From positions 1-7,155 of the forward strand of contig DWZW01000076.1 of assembly GCA_019117345.1 (NCBI GenBank): 7,155 bases of DNA, read 5' to 3'. Made by a program: the position numbers and the translations under genes. This DNA is from Claveliimonas stercoravium. GTDB taxonomy: Bacteria; Bacillota; Clostridia; Lachnospirales; Lachnospiraceae. Below, piece after piece: positions 1-5,835 of this stretch (position 1 is its first letter; every line of letters starts with the position of its first letter). Under the pieces are notes generated by a model. The model worked only from the letters and a program-made list of their open reading frames with translations. It did no database searches and was not told where the DNA came from.

Positions 1-30
1 CAGTACAGTCTGGATGAGAGAAGAACTATG
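1..30 (+). promoter_or_regulatory. FMN riboswitch (RFN element), 3' end only, cut by window edge
   Basis: The first bases, CAGTACAGTCTGGATGAGAG followed by AAGAA, match the conserved 3' end of the FMN aptamer (family consensus CAGTAnAGTCTGGATGnnAGAAGA). The rest of the six-helix aptamer lies left of the window. The next gene is a RibU-type riboflavin transporter, the classic target of this riboswitch in Firmicutes, and an intrinsic terminator follows at 60-91, as expected for transcriptional control: FMN bound means termination, FMN free means readthrough. The exact end of the closing P1 strand cannot be placed without the missing 5' half. Confidence 0.9.
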
Positions 31-59
31 CGATATCAAGAAAAATATTTGATTTCAGG

Positions 60-91
60 ACTCCGATATTGATGGATATGGGAGTTTTTTT
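60..91 (+). terminator. Riboswitch expression-platform terminator
   Basis: ACTCCGATAT (60-69) pairs with ATATGGGAGT (76-85) with one G-G mismatch around a six-base loop, and the 3' arm runs into seven T residues (85-91). It sits between the FMN aptamer and the ribU start, so it is read as the regulated terminator of the switch. The antiterminator partner cannot be assigned from the visible half. Confidence 0.8.
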
Positions 92-157
92 ATTGCATAA
101 TTCCAAGAAGATTTTCTTTCCTGCAAAATATCTTATTCATCAAAGGAGAGAAAGAAA

Positions 158-793
158 ATGAGTACACAGGTTATGAACAATGCAAATGTAAAAGCAAGGA
201 CAGGGGTCCGTACCATTGTCCAGGCAGGCATGCTGGGGGCGATTGCCGTCGTGCTGATGCTCTTTGAGATACCGCTGCCCTTCGCTCCGTCCTTCTATGA
301 GATTGATTTCAGCGAGGTGCCGGTCATGATAGGGACCTTCGCCATAGGGCCGGTGGCCGGGGCGGCTATCGAGCTGGTGAAGATCCTCCTGAACTTTATC
401 ATCAACGGAACAACTACGGCGGGTGTGGGTGAGGTCGCCAACTTCCTCATCGGGTGCGCCCTTGTAGTCCCGGCAGGCATCATTTACCGCAGGAAGCGCA
501 CAAGGACTGGCGCCATCATCGGCATGGCTACAGGCACTGTGTTCATGACGCTGATCGGATGCCTTCTGAACGCCTATGTGCTCCTTCCGGCTTACGCCAC
601 AGCCTTCCAGATGCCCATCGATGCGCTGGTGGCTATGGGAACAGCGGTAAACGGAAGCATTGACAGCCTGTTTACATTTGTGGCGTTTGCCGTGGCTCCC
701 TTTAATCTTCTCAAGGGAGTGCTTGTATCGCTGATCGTATTTCTGATCTATAAGAAGATAAGTCCTGTCTTCCGCATGAACCATCAGGCGTAG
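158..793 (+). CDS. ribU: Riboflavin ECF transporter S component (RibU)
   Basis: A 211-residue, very hydrophobic integral membrane protein with about six predicted membrane segments. It is read as the substrate-binding S component of an energy-coupling-factor transporter; in the membrane it would pair with a shared EcfT and two EcfA ATPases (not in this window) to import riboflavin. Supporting motifs are an AGMLGAIA stretch in the first helix (residues 23-30, the small-residue AxxxA type used to dock EcfT), FYEIDFSEVP at 46-55, GPVAGAAIELVK at 64-75 and GTTTAGVGEVANF at 84-96, all characteristic of the RibU/ECF-S riboflavin group. The start is supported by AAGGAGA at 143-149, nine bases upstream of ATG. 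The FMN riboswitch and terminator just upstream make riboflavin the strongest substrate call. The gene is monocistronic, closed by the hairpin at 810-848. Confidence 0.93.
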   Translation: MSTQVMNNANVKARTGVRTIVQAGMLGAIAVVLMLFEIPLPFAPSFYEIDFSEVPVMIGTFAIGPVAGAAIELVKILLNFIINGTTTAGVGEVANFLIGCALVVPAGIIYRRKRTRTGAIIGMATGTVFMTLIGCLLNAYVLLPAYATAFQMPIDALVAMGTAVNGSIDSLFTFVAFAVAPFNLLKGVLVSLIVFLIYKKISPVFRMNHQA

Positions 794-809
794 AGGCAGG
801 TGTGAAAAG

Positions 810-848
810 AAAAATCCGGACTGCAGGCACGGGGCAGTCCGGATTTTT
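810..848 (+). terminator. Bidirectional intrinsic terminator between ribU and the VOC gene
   Basis: AAAAATCCGGACTGC (810-824) pairs perfectly over 15 bp with GCAGTCCGGATTTTT (834-848) around a nine-base loop. The A-run on one side and T-run on the other make it work for both strands, so it can end ribU transcription rightward and the convergent VOC gene leftward. Confidence 0.93.
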
Positions 849-875
849 GCATGAGCGTCTGTCGCTGGCGGGCGG

Positions 876-1238
876 CTAGGGACAGATTTCCAGCCAGTAG
901 CCGTCCGGGTCGGAGATGAAGTAGATTCCCATAGCTTCATTCTCAAAGCAGATGCACCCCATCTCCTTGTGGAGCTGGTGGGCCTTCTCGAAATCATCCG
1001 TGTGGAAGGCCAGGTGGAATTCGTTGTCGCCCAGATCATAGGGCCGGTCCATGTCCCGGAGCCATGTGAGCTCCAGCAGGTGGGGCGTGGCGCCGTCCCC
1101 CAGGTAGACAAGCTTAAAACTTCCGTCCTCAGCCTCCGTCTCCCGGGTCACGGTAAGCCCCAGGGCCTTTTCGTAAAAATCGAGGGACTTTTCCAGGTCA
1201 TATACATTGATGTTGTTGTGATAAAATGTGAAATTCAA
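876..1238 (-). CDS. VOC-family protein, glyoxalase I-like (lactoylglutathione lyase-like)
   Basis: A 120-residue, single-domain protein of the vicinal oxygen chelate superfamily. Two beta-alpha-beta-beta-beta modules can be followed: one from about residue 5 to 58, the second from about 73 to 119, ending in the typical DPDGYWLEI (110-118). The four expected metal ligands of glyoxalase I are in place at matching spacing: His7, Glu56, His75 and Glu117. It may therefore act as a metal-dependent lyase or isomerase on a methylglyoxal-thiol adduct, but VOC proteins are diverse (fosfomycin or bleomycin resistance, methylmalonyl-CoA epimerase), so the substrate is not assigned. The start is a TTG codon, chosen because a full AAAGGAGG lies nine bases upstream and the fold begins right after it. 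It is monocistronic, convergent with ribU and divergent from the YcxB-like gene. Confidence 0.87.
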   Translation of the reverse strand: MNFTFYHNNINVYDLEKSLDFYEKALGLTVTRETEAEDGSFKLVYLGDGATPHLLELTWLRDMDRPYDLGDNEFHLAFHTDDFEKAHQLHKEMGCICFENEAMGIYFISDPDGYWLEICP

Positions 1239-1247
1239 AGCAGAGTG

Positions 1248-1255
1248 CCTCCTTT
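1248..1255 (-). promoter_or_regulatory. Strong ribosome binding site that decides a TTG start
   Basis: On the minus strand this reads AAAGGAGG, a near-perfect anti-16S match, nine bases before the TTG at 1238-1236. No in-frame ATG lies near it, so the TTG is the natural start of the VOC protein. Confidence 0.8.
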
Positions 1256-1291
1256 AGATCGTGTTTTGCTGCCTGGCGCAGTCTTTAAAAC

Positions 1292-1300
1292 AGTATATCA
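1292..1300 (-). promoter_or_regulatory. Candidate promoter for the VOC gene (extended -10)
   Basis: The minus strand reads TGATATACT here, an extended -10 (TGn plus TATACT) about 35 bases upstream of the ribosome binding site. No good -35 box is visible, only a T-rich stretch. It is a candidate from sequence alone. Confidence 0.45.
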
Positions 1301-1324
1301 TGTGTAGCCTAAGAAAAAAAGATA

Positions 1325-1333
1325 TGCTATAAT
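1325..1333 (+). promoter_or_regulatory. Promoter for the YcxB-like/tsaE/tsaB/rimI cluster (extended -10)
   Basis: TGCTATAAT is a perfect extended -10 element placed 29 bases before the ATG at 1363. The matching -35 region (about 1305-1310) is poor, which an extended -10 can tolerate. It would give a short leader containing the ribosome binding site AAAGGAG (1349-1355). Confidence 0.65.
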
Positions 1334-1362
1334 GTTCCACATAGGTGTAAAGGAGAAGTGCA

Positions 1363-1905
1363 ATGGAAGAGAAAAAGAAGGAGATAAGGACACAGATCAC
1401 CCTGGATGCGGAAGCTATATCAGAGTTTATGATGTATCAGATATATACAGGGGGAGCGGGCATAGCCGTGCTGGTGCTGGGGGCGCTGAACGCGGGACTG
1501 GCGGTTGCCTTTGGGATACGGAGGGAATGGTTTATGACAGTGCTCTTCGTGGTGTTCGCCCTGCTCCTGTTCTTCGGTTTCCCGATAGTGATCAAAAACA
1601 GGGTGTCAGTCCTCCAGGGACAGAAGAAATTCGTGAAGCCTGTGGAGTATATTTTTGACCAGGAGGGCATAAAGACAGTGGCGGCTGACAGGGAAAAGAA
1701 GGTGCCCTGGGAGAACGTGAAAAAGGCCGTCTCAAGAAAACACATCCTTATTCTCTATGACGAGAAAAAGCATGCCATGGTGCTGCCCGTTTCCCAGCTT
1801 GGAGATGACTACAGTACGGCGGTGGACATGATAGCGGACCATGTGCCGCGGGCGGCCGTGCGCATCAGAAAAAGTCAGGACAGGAGACAGACAGATGGTA
1901 TTTGA
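1363..1905 (+). CDS. YcxB-like membrane protein, function unknown
   Basis: A 180-residue protein with a short charged N-terminus, two membrane segments (about residues 30-52 and 57-77) separated by the tight turn RREW, and a cytosolic C-terminal domain of about 100 residues. The C-terminal pattern (VEYIFDQEGIKT, then VPWENVKKAVSRK, then HAMVLPVSQLG) resembles the YcxB-like domain, a small beta-rich fold seen in many firmicute membrane proteins of unknown role. No catalytic residues are apparent. The start is supported by AAAGGAG at 1349-1355 and an extended -10 just upstream. Its last 11 bases overlap the start of tsaE, so the two are likely co-transcribed and translationally coupled. That coupling does not by itself imply a role in tRNA modification. 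The YcxB assignment rests on pattern recognition and is moderate. Confidence 0.75.
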   Translation: MEEKKKEIRTQITLDAEAISEFMMYQIYTGGAGIAVLVLGALNAGLAVAFGIRREWFMTVLFVVFALLLFFGFPIVIKNRVSVLQGQKKFVKPVEYIFDQEGIKTVAADREKKVPWENVKKAVSRKHILILYDEKKHAMVLPVSQLGDDYSTAVDMIADHVPRAAVRIRKSQDRRQTDGI

Positions 1906-2332
1906 GTCGAACAGTGAAAAGGATACCTTTGATATGGGACGTCAGATTGGAGAGAAAGCCGTGCCCGGGGATGTATACACTCTGGTGGGCGATCTGGGGG
2001 TCGGGAAGACCGTGTTCACAAAGGGATTGGCAAAGGGACTTGGCATAGAGGAGCCTGTCAGCAGTCCCACCTTTACGATCGTGCAGATTTACGAGGAGGG
2101 CCGCATGCCCCTCTACCATTTCGACGTGTATCGGATCGGCGACGTGGAGGAGATGGATGAGATCGGGTACGAGGACTGCATTTACGGGGAGGGCGTAAGC
2201 CTGATCGAGTGGGCGGACCTGATAGAGGAAATCCTGCCGGAGCACTACGTGGAAATCAAGATAGAGAAAGACCCGGGCCGGGGGTTTGACTTCCGCAGGA
2301 TCACTGTGGAAGAAAAAGGCCGTGGCCGATGA
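1895..2332 (+). CDS. tsaE: tRNA t6A biosynthesis ATPase TsaE
   Basis: A 145-residue P-loop ATPase, the usual family size. TsaE binds the TsaB-TsaD heterodimer and uses ATP hydrolysis to reset the complex that transfers the threonylcarbamoyl group to A37 of ANN-decoding tRNAs. Motifs seen: Walker A GDLGVGKT at 32-39, SPTF at 57-60 (switch region), HFDVYR at 75-80, and IEW at 104-106 with the conserved Glu105. The ATG at 1895 is preferred over an upstream in-frame ATG at 1841: it has AGGAGA at 1882-1887 seven bases upstream, and the extra 18 residues have no family counterpart. It overlaps the YcxB-like gene by 11 bp and is followed 25 bp later by tsaB, a common firmicute order. Cytoplasmic; essential in many bacteria. 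Confidence 0.96.
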   Translation: MVFESNSEKDTFDMGRQIGEKAVPGDVYTLVGDLGVGKTVFTKGLAKGLGIEEPVSSPTFTIVQIYEEGRMPLYHFDVYRIGDVEEMDEIGYEDCIYGEGVSLIEWADLIEEILPEHYVEIKIEKDPGRGFDFRRITVEEKGRGR

Positions 2333-2357
2333 TCATACAGATAAGGAAGATGCAGCA

Positions 2358-3062
2358 ATGAGGATATTAGCACTGGACAGCTCCGGGCTGGTGGCTTCGG
2401 CGGCCGTCCTGGAGGAAGAGCAGACAATCGCAGAATACACAGTCAATTATAAGAAGACCCATTCCCAGACACTCCTTCCCATGGTGGATGAGATAGCCAG
2501 GATGATCGAGCTGGACCTGAAAACCCTGGACGCCATTGCGGTGGCAGCCGGGCCGGGGTCCTTCACCGGACTTCGGATCGGGTCAGCGACAGCGAAGGGG
2601 CTGGGACTGGCTTTGGACATTCCGCTTGTCCATATTCCCACTCTGGAGGGGCTTGCCTACAACATGTACGGCGTGTCGGAGCTGGTGTGTCCCCTCATGG
2701 ACGCCAGGAGAAAGCAGGTGTACACAGGCATTTACTCCTTCAAAGGAGGATTCTCCACAGTGGTGGAACAGTGTGCCATCCCTGTGGAAGAGCTGGCGGA
2801 CAGATTGAATGAGCTGGGGCAGGCTGTGGTCCTTCTGGGGGACGGAGTCCCGGTATACAGGGAGACCCTGGAGGAGAGGCTGACTGTGCCCCACACATAC
2901 GCGCCGGCCCACATGAACAGACAGAGGGCGGCTTCTGTGGGGGCTCTGGGGATAGAATACTACAGACAGGGCAGGACGGAGACGGCCGCCGGGCATGCGC
3001 CGGATTATCTGCGTGTATCCCAGGCGGAGCGGGAGCGGGCGCAGCGGGAGAAGAAGGAGTAG
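2358..3062 (+). CDS. tsaB: tRNA t6A biosynthesis protein TsaB (YeaZ)
   Basis: A 234-residue protein of the ASKHA (actin-like ATPase) fold, the non-catalytic partner of TsaD in t6A37 synthesis. It forms a heterodimer with TsaD through its N-terminal helices and recruits TsaE. Seen: the first strand MRILALDSSG (1-10), THSQTLLP (34-41), and the signature GPGSFTGLRIG (65-75), followed by the conserved glycine-rich helix. A PDYLR motif sits near the C-terminus, followed by a charged tail rich in Glu, Arg and Lys. The ATG at 2358 is chosen over an in-frame ATG at 2286 because it starts exactly at the first conserved strand and has AAGGAAG at 2343-2349. It lies 25 bp after tsaE and 9 bp before rimI. 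Confidence 0.96.
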   Translation: MRILALDSSGLVASAAVLEEEQTIAEYTVNYKKTHSQTLLPMVDEIARMIELDLKTLDAIAVAAGPGSFTGLRIGSATAKGLGLALDIPLVHIPTLEGLAYNMYGVSELVCPLMDARRKQVYTGIYSFKGGFSTVVEQCAIPVEELADRLNELGQAVVLLGDGVPVYRETLEERLTVPHTYAPAHMNRQRAASVGALGIEYYRQGRTETAAGHAPDYLRVSQAERERAQREKKE

Positions 3063-3071
3063 GATAGGAAC

Positions 3072-3515
3072 ATGCTTGTGATCAGAAAGATGAAAGAAAT
3101 GGACATCCCCGCCGTGGCCAGGCTGGAGGCGGAGATATTCCCGGACCCCTGGAGTGAGAGGGCACTGCTGGACAGCTACAGACAGAAAAGGACGCTGCTC
3201 CTGGTGGCGTACGAGGACCAGCAGCTTATCGGGTACCTGATCATGTACTATGCCCTGGAGGACGGAGAGATTGCCCGGATTGCCGTCATCCCTCAGAAGA
3301 GGAGGCAGGGGGTAGGCGCCCGGCTGCTGCTGGAGCTGGAAAATCTCTGCGAGCTGGGGGGCATCACAAGGCTGCTGCTGGATGTGAGGGAGAGCAATGG
3401 CCCTGCCATTTCCTTCTATACAGACTATGGGTTTGTGCAGGACGGCATCCGAAGGAGATACTACAGCGACCCTGTAGAGGATGGTGTGCTGATGAGCAGG
3501 GACCTGGGGAAATAG
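3072..3515 (+). CDS. rimI: Ribosomal protein S18-alanine N-acetyltransferase RimI
   Basis: A 147-residue GNAT acetyltransferase of typical RimI length. The family acetylates the N-terminal alanine of ribosomal protein S18, and some members act more broadly. Seen: EAEIFPDPWS at 19-28 (the usual E-x-F-x-x-P-W-S substrate-loop signature), GEIARIAVIP at 65-74 with Glu66 in the general-base strand, the acetyl-CoA pyrophosphate loop RRQGVG at 77-82, VRESN at 105-109, the conserved Tyr116 before YGF, and RRRYY at 127-131. It follows tsaB by 9 bp. RimI is a frequent neighbour of TsaB and TsaD in bacteria, and this placement supports RimI over other GNAT subfamilies. The ribosome binding site is diffuse (AAGGAG at 3054-3059, then AGGA and AGGAA closer in). 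No terminator follows. Confidence 0.92.
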   Translation: MLVIRKMKEMDIPAVARLEAEIFPDPWSERALLDSYRQKRTLLLVAYEDQQLIGYLIMYYALEDGEIARIAVIPQKRRQGVGARLLLELENLCELGGITRLLLDVRESNGPAISFYTDYGFVQDGIRRRYYSDPVEDGVLMSRDLGK

Positions 3516-3542
3516 CTGTCAGGAAAGGAAACAGTTCCCACT

Positions 3543-3570
3543 ATGACCGGGCGGTCCGGCCATATATAAT
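3543..3570 (+). promoter_or_regulatory. Candidate internal promoter upstream of the CxxC protein gene and rnz
   Basis: TATAAT at 3565-3570 with a -35-like ATGACC at 3543-3548 (four of six matches to TTGACA) and a 16-bp spacer. It lies in the only sizeable gap (106 bp) of the rightward cluster, 51 bases before the next start codon. The spacer contains the inverted repeat CCGG-gcggt-CCGG (3548-3559), which could be an operator or chance. No terminator for rimI is seen, so readthrough from upstream is also likely. Confidence 0.5.
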
Positions 3571-3621
3571 GTAGGCGTAACAGAAGAATGATCCTGCAAA
3601 ATACCATTTGGGAGGAAATGT

Positions 3622-3861
3622 ATGCGCCAGTATGAAGTGATAGAAACAAAAGAGACTCAGAAAAAAATCAAAAAAATAATCTGTAATAAATGTGGAAAGG
3701 AAATCCCCACAGAAAAGGGAGAGCCAAGGGCGGACTTTCTCTCTGTGGAGAAGAGGTGGGGGTACTTTTCGGAGAAGGATAACCAGGTGGACTCTTTTGA
3801 CCTCTGTGAGGAGTGCTACGACGCCCTTGTCTCCACATTTGTTATTCCGGTAGGAGAATAG
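3622..3861 (+). CDS. Small two-CxxC putative zinc-binding protein, function unknown
   Basis: A 79-residue protein of unknown function. It has two CxxC knuckles, Cys21-x2-Cys24 (CNKCGK) and Cys62-x2-Cys65 (CEECY), about 37 residues apart: the layout of a four-cysteine zinc ribbon or treble-clef module. A basic stretch (KKIKKI, 14-19) precedes the first knuckle. Between the knuckles is a polar, aromatic segment with WGYF. The end VIPVG looks like a closing beta strand. There is no membrane segment or signal. The start has GGGAGG immediately upstream (3610-3615). Its stop is one base before the rnz start, and the rnz ribosome binding site lies inside this gene, so the two are likely translationally coupled. 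It might bind RNA or another protein, or act as a regulator; I cannot choose. Two well-formed knuckles and a strong start argue for a real gene. Confidence 0.85.
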   Translation: MRQYEVIETKETQKKIKKIICNKCGKEIPTEKGEPRADFLSVEKRWGYFSEKDNQVDSFDLCEECYDALVSTFVIPVGE

Positions 3862-3862
3862 A

Positions 3863-4777
3863 ATGTTAGATGTATGTTTAGTTGGAACGGGAGGGATGAT
3901 GCCCCTCCCTTATCGCTGGCTGACCGCGCTGATGGTCCGCTACAACGGGAGCAGTCTCCTCATCGACTGCGGGGAAGGAACCCAGATTGCTATCAAGGAG
4001 AAAGGGTGGAGTTTTAAGCCCATTGACGTAATCTGCTTTACCCATTATCACGGAGATCACATCAGCGGGCTTCCCGGCCTTCTGCTCACCATGGGAAATG
4101 CGGACCGGACGGAGCCCCTCACCCTGATCGGCCCCAAAGGGCTGGAACGGGTGGTGAACGCTCTTCGGGTCATTGCCCCTGAGCTCCCTTTTAAGATACA
4201 GTACCTGGAGATCACAGAGCCGGAGCAGACGTTCGAGATGAACGGGTACCGCCTGAAGGCCTTCCGGGTTAACCACAATGTACTCTGCTACGGCTACACA
4301 CTGGAGATTGACCGGGCGGGGAAATTTGATGTGGCCCGGGCCCAGGCCGCGGACATTCCCCAGCGATGCTGGGGGCTGCTCCAGAAGGGAGAGACAGTGG
4401 AATATGAAGGGAGAACCCTGACCCCGGATATGGTGCTGGGACCTCCCAGGAAGGGCCTTAAAGTGACCTACTGCACGGACACCCGGCCCACAGACTCCAT
4501 ACGCAGCAACGCCAGACACGCAGACCTGTTTATCTGCGAGGGAATGTACGGTGAGAAGGATAAGCAGAAAAAGGCCAAAGAGTACAAGCATATGACCTTC
4601 TACGAGGCGGCCCGCCTTGCGAAGGAGGCGGAGGTGAAGGAGCTGTGGCTGACCCACTATAGCCCCTCCCTGAACCATCCGGAGGAATTCCTGGATGACG
4701 TGAGGGAAATCTTCCCTAACACGGTGACGGCCAGAGACGGCAGAACGATGGAACTGGTATTTTCAGATGATAAATAG
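3863..4777 (+). CDS. rnz: Ribonuclease Z (tRNA 3' endonuclease)
   Basis: A 304-residue metallo-beta-lactamase-fold nuclease, the usual length of short-form RNase Z. It cuts tRNA precursors just after the discriminator base so that CCA can be added. Zinc ligands are complete: HYHGDH (His61, His63, Asp65, His66), His138, Asp206 (TDTRP, 205-209) and His265 (LTHYSP). His243 in HMTFYEAA matches the conserved catalytic-region histidine, and GEGTQ (37-41) is the family's first motif. The substrate-binding arm lies at about 149-197; its usual IPPGPLxGKL is replaced by IPQRCWGLLQ (165-174), although VLGPPRKG at 191-198 is kept. AGGAGA at 3852-3857 sits six to seven bases upstream, inside the preceding gene. 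tsaD follows 17 bp later. Cytoplasmic; acts as a homodimer in the family. The CCA-less tRNA-Ser genes downstream fit as substrates. Confidence 0.95.
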   Translation: MLDVCLVGTGGMMPLPYRWLTALMVRYNGSSLLIDCGEGTQIAIKEKGWSFKPIDVICFTHYHGDHISGLPGLLLTMGNADRTEPLTLIGPKGLERVVNALRVIAPELPFKIQYLEITEPEQTFEMNGYRLKAFRVNHNVLCYGYTLEIDRAGKFDVARAQAADIPQRCWGLLQKGETVEYEGRTLTPDMVLGPPRKGLKVTYCTDTRPTDSIRSNARHADLFICEGMYGEKDKQKKAKEYKHMTFYEAARLAKEAEVKELWLTHYSPSLNHPEEFLDDVREIFPNTVTARDGRTMELVFSDDK

Positions 4778-4794
4778 GAAGGCAGAGGCAGTAA

Positions 4795-5823
4795 ATGAAC
4801 GAAGAGAAAGATATTCTTATCCTTGCGATAGAGAGCTCCTGTGACGAGACGGCGGCGGCTGTCGTCAGAAATGGCAGGGAGGTCCTCTCGAACATTATTT
4901 ATTCCCAGATCGATCTCCACACGCTGTACGGCGGCGTGGTGCCGGAGATCGCGTCCAGAAAGCATATCGAGAAGATCAATCAGGTGATAGAGAAAGCGCT
5001 GGCGGAGGCCGGCGTTTCCCTGCAGGACATAGACGCGGTGGGCGTCACCTACGGCCCCGGCCTTGTGGGAGCCCTCCTTGTGGGCGTGGCGGAGGCCAAG
5101 GCTATCGCCTACGCAGCGGGCAAGCCCCTGGTGGGAGTACACCACATTGAGGGGCATATTGCGGCCAACTTTATCGAGCACAGGGAGCTGGAGCCGCCTT
5201 TTCTCTGTCTGGTGGTCTCCGGCGGACACACCCACCTTGTGCGCGTCAGGGATTACGGCAGATTTGATATCCTGGGCCGGACCAGGGACGATGCGGCGGG
5301 GGAGGCCTTTGACAAGGTGGCCCGGGCCATCGGACTTGGCTATCCGGGAGGACCGAAGATCGACAAGGTGGCAAAAGAGGGAAATCCGGACGCCATCCAG
5401 TTTCCCAGAGCCCATGTGGAGGACGCACCCTATGATTTCAGCTTCAGCGGCGTGAAGTCAGCAGTCCTCAACTATATCAACGGCTGTCACATGAAGGGGG
5501 AGAGCTTCAGCCAGGCGGACGTGGCGGCCTCCTTCCAGAAGGCGGTGACGGACGTGCTGGTGGGGAATGCCATGCATGCGGTGGAGGAATTTGGCGTGGA
5601 CAAATTCGCTATCGCCGGGGGTGTGGCGGCCAACAGCGCACTTCGTCAGGCGATGGCCCGGGCCTGTGAGGAGAGAGGGGTCACATTCTATTATCCTTCT
5701 CCCATTTACTGTACGGACAATGCGGCCATGATCGGTGTGGCCGCCTACTACGAATATAGAAACGGCACCAGACATGGATGGGACCTCAATGCGGTACCCA
5801 ATCTGAAGCTGGGTGAGAGATGA
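4795..5823 (+). CDS. tsaD: tRNA N6-adenosine threonylcarbamoyltransferase TsaD (Gcp/YgjD)
   Basis: A 342-residue ASKHA-fold enzyme of normal length. It transfers the threonylcarbamoyl group from threonylcarbamoyl-AMP to A37 of tRNAs reading ANN codons, working with TsaB and TsaE. Seen in order: IESSCDETAAAVV (12-24), GGVVPEIASRKH (46-57), GPGLVGALLVG (87-97), the metal-binding HIEGH (His117, His121), SGGHTHL (142-148), DDAAGEAFDK (165-174), GGVAANS (275-281) and TDNAAMIG with metal ligand Asp308. All catalytic and metal positions are intact. The ribosome binding site is AGAGG at 4784-4788 (six-base spacing), with a further AGGAAGG at 4776-4782. It is separated from tsaB and tsaE by rimI, the small CxxC gene and rnz. 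The TC-AMP synthase TsaC is not in the window. Confidence 0.98.
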   Translation: MNEEKDILILAIESSCDETAAAVVRNGREVLSNIIYSQIDLHTLYGGVVPEIASRKHIEKINQVIEKALAEAGVSLQDIDAVGVTYGPGLVGALLVGVAEAKAIAYAAGKPLVGVHHIEGHIAANFIEHRELEPPFLCLVVSGGHTHLVRVRDYGRFDILGRTRDDAAGEAFDKVARAIGLGYPGGPKIDKVAKEGNPDAIQFPRAHVEDAPYDFSFSGVKSAVLNYINGCHMKGESFSQADVAASFQKAVTDVLVGNAMHAVEEFGVDKFAIAGGVAANSALRQAMARACEERGVTFYYPSPIYCTDNAAMIGVAAYYEYRNGTRHGWDLNAVPNLKLGER

Positions 5824-5835
5824 GAGGGGAAAAGG

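Noticed and set aside
140..1111. A 323-codon open frame on the minus strand across ribU and part of the VOC gene
   Set aside because: It runs antisense to the well-supported ribU and out of frame with the VOC gene, and its translation is low-complexity with no recognisable domain.
1841..1894. Longer TsaE start at the in-frame ATG at 1841
   Set aside because: The extra 18 residues lie within the YcxB-like gene and have no family counterpart. The ATG at 1895 has a good ribosome binding site seven bases upstream.
2286..2357. Longer TsaB start at the in-frame ATG at 2286
   Set aside because: It would overlap tsaE and add 24 non-conserved residues; MRILALDSSG at 2358 is the exact family start with its own ribosome binding site.
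3516..3564. Terminator after rimI
   Set aside because: Only short repeats (CTGT/ACAG; CCGG/CCGG) are visible and no T-run follows, so the upstream transcript may read through.
3878..5415. Two long minus-strand open frames (266 and 252 codons) opposite rnz and tsaD
   Set aside because: Both are shadows of genes with complete catalytic motifs on the plus strand; no plausible start context or protein family.
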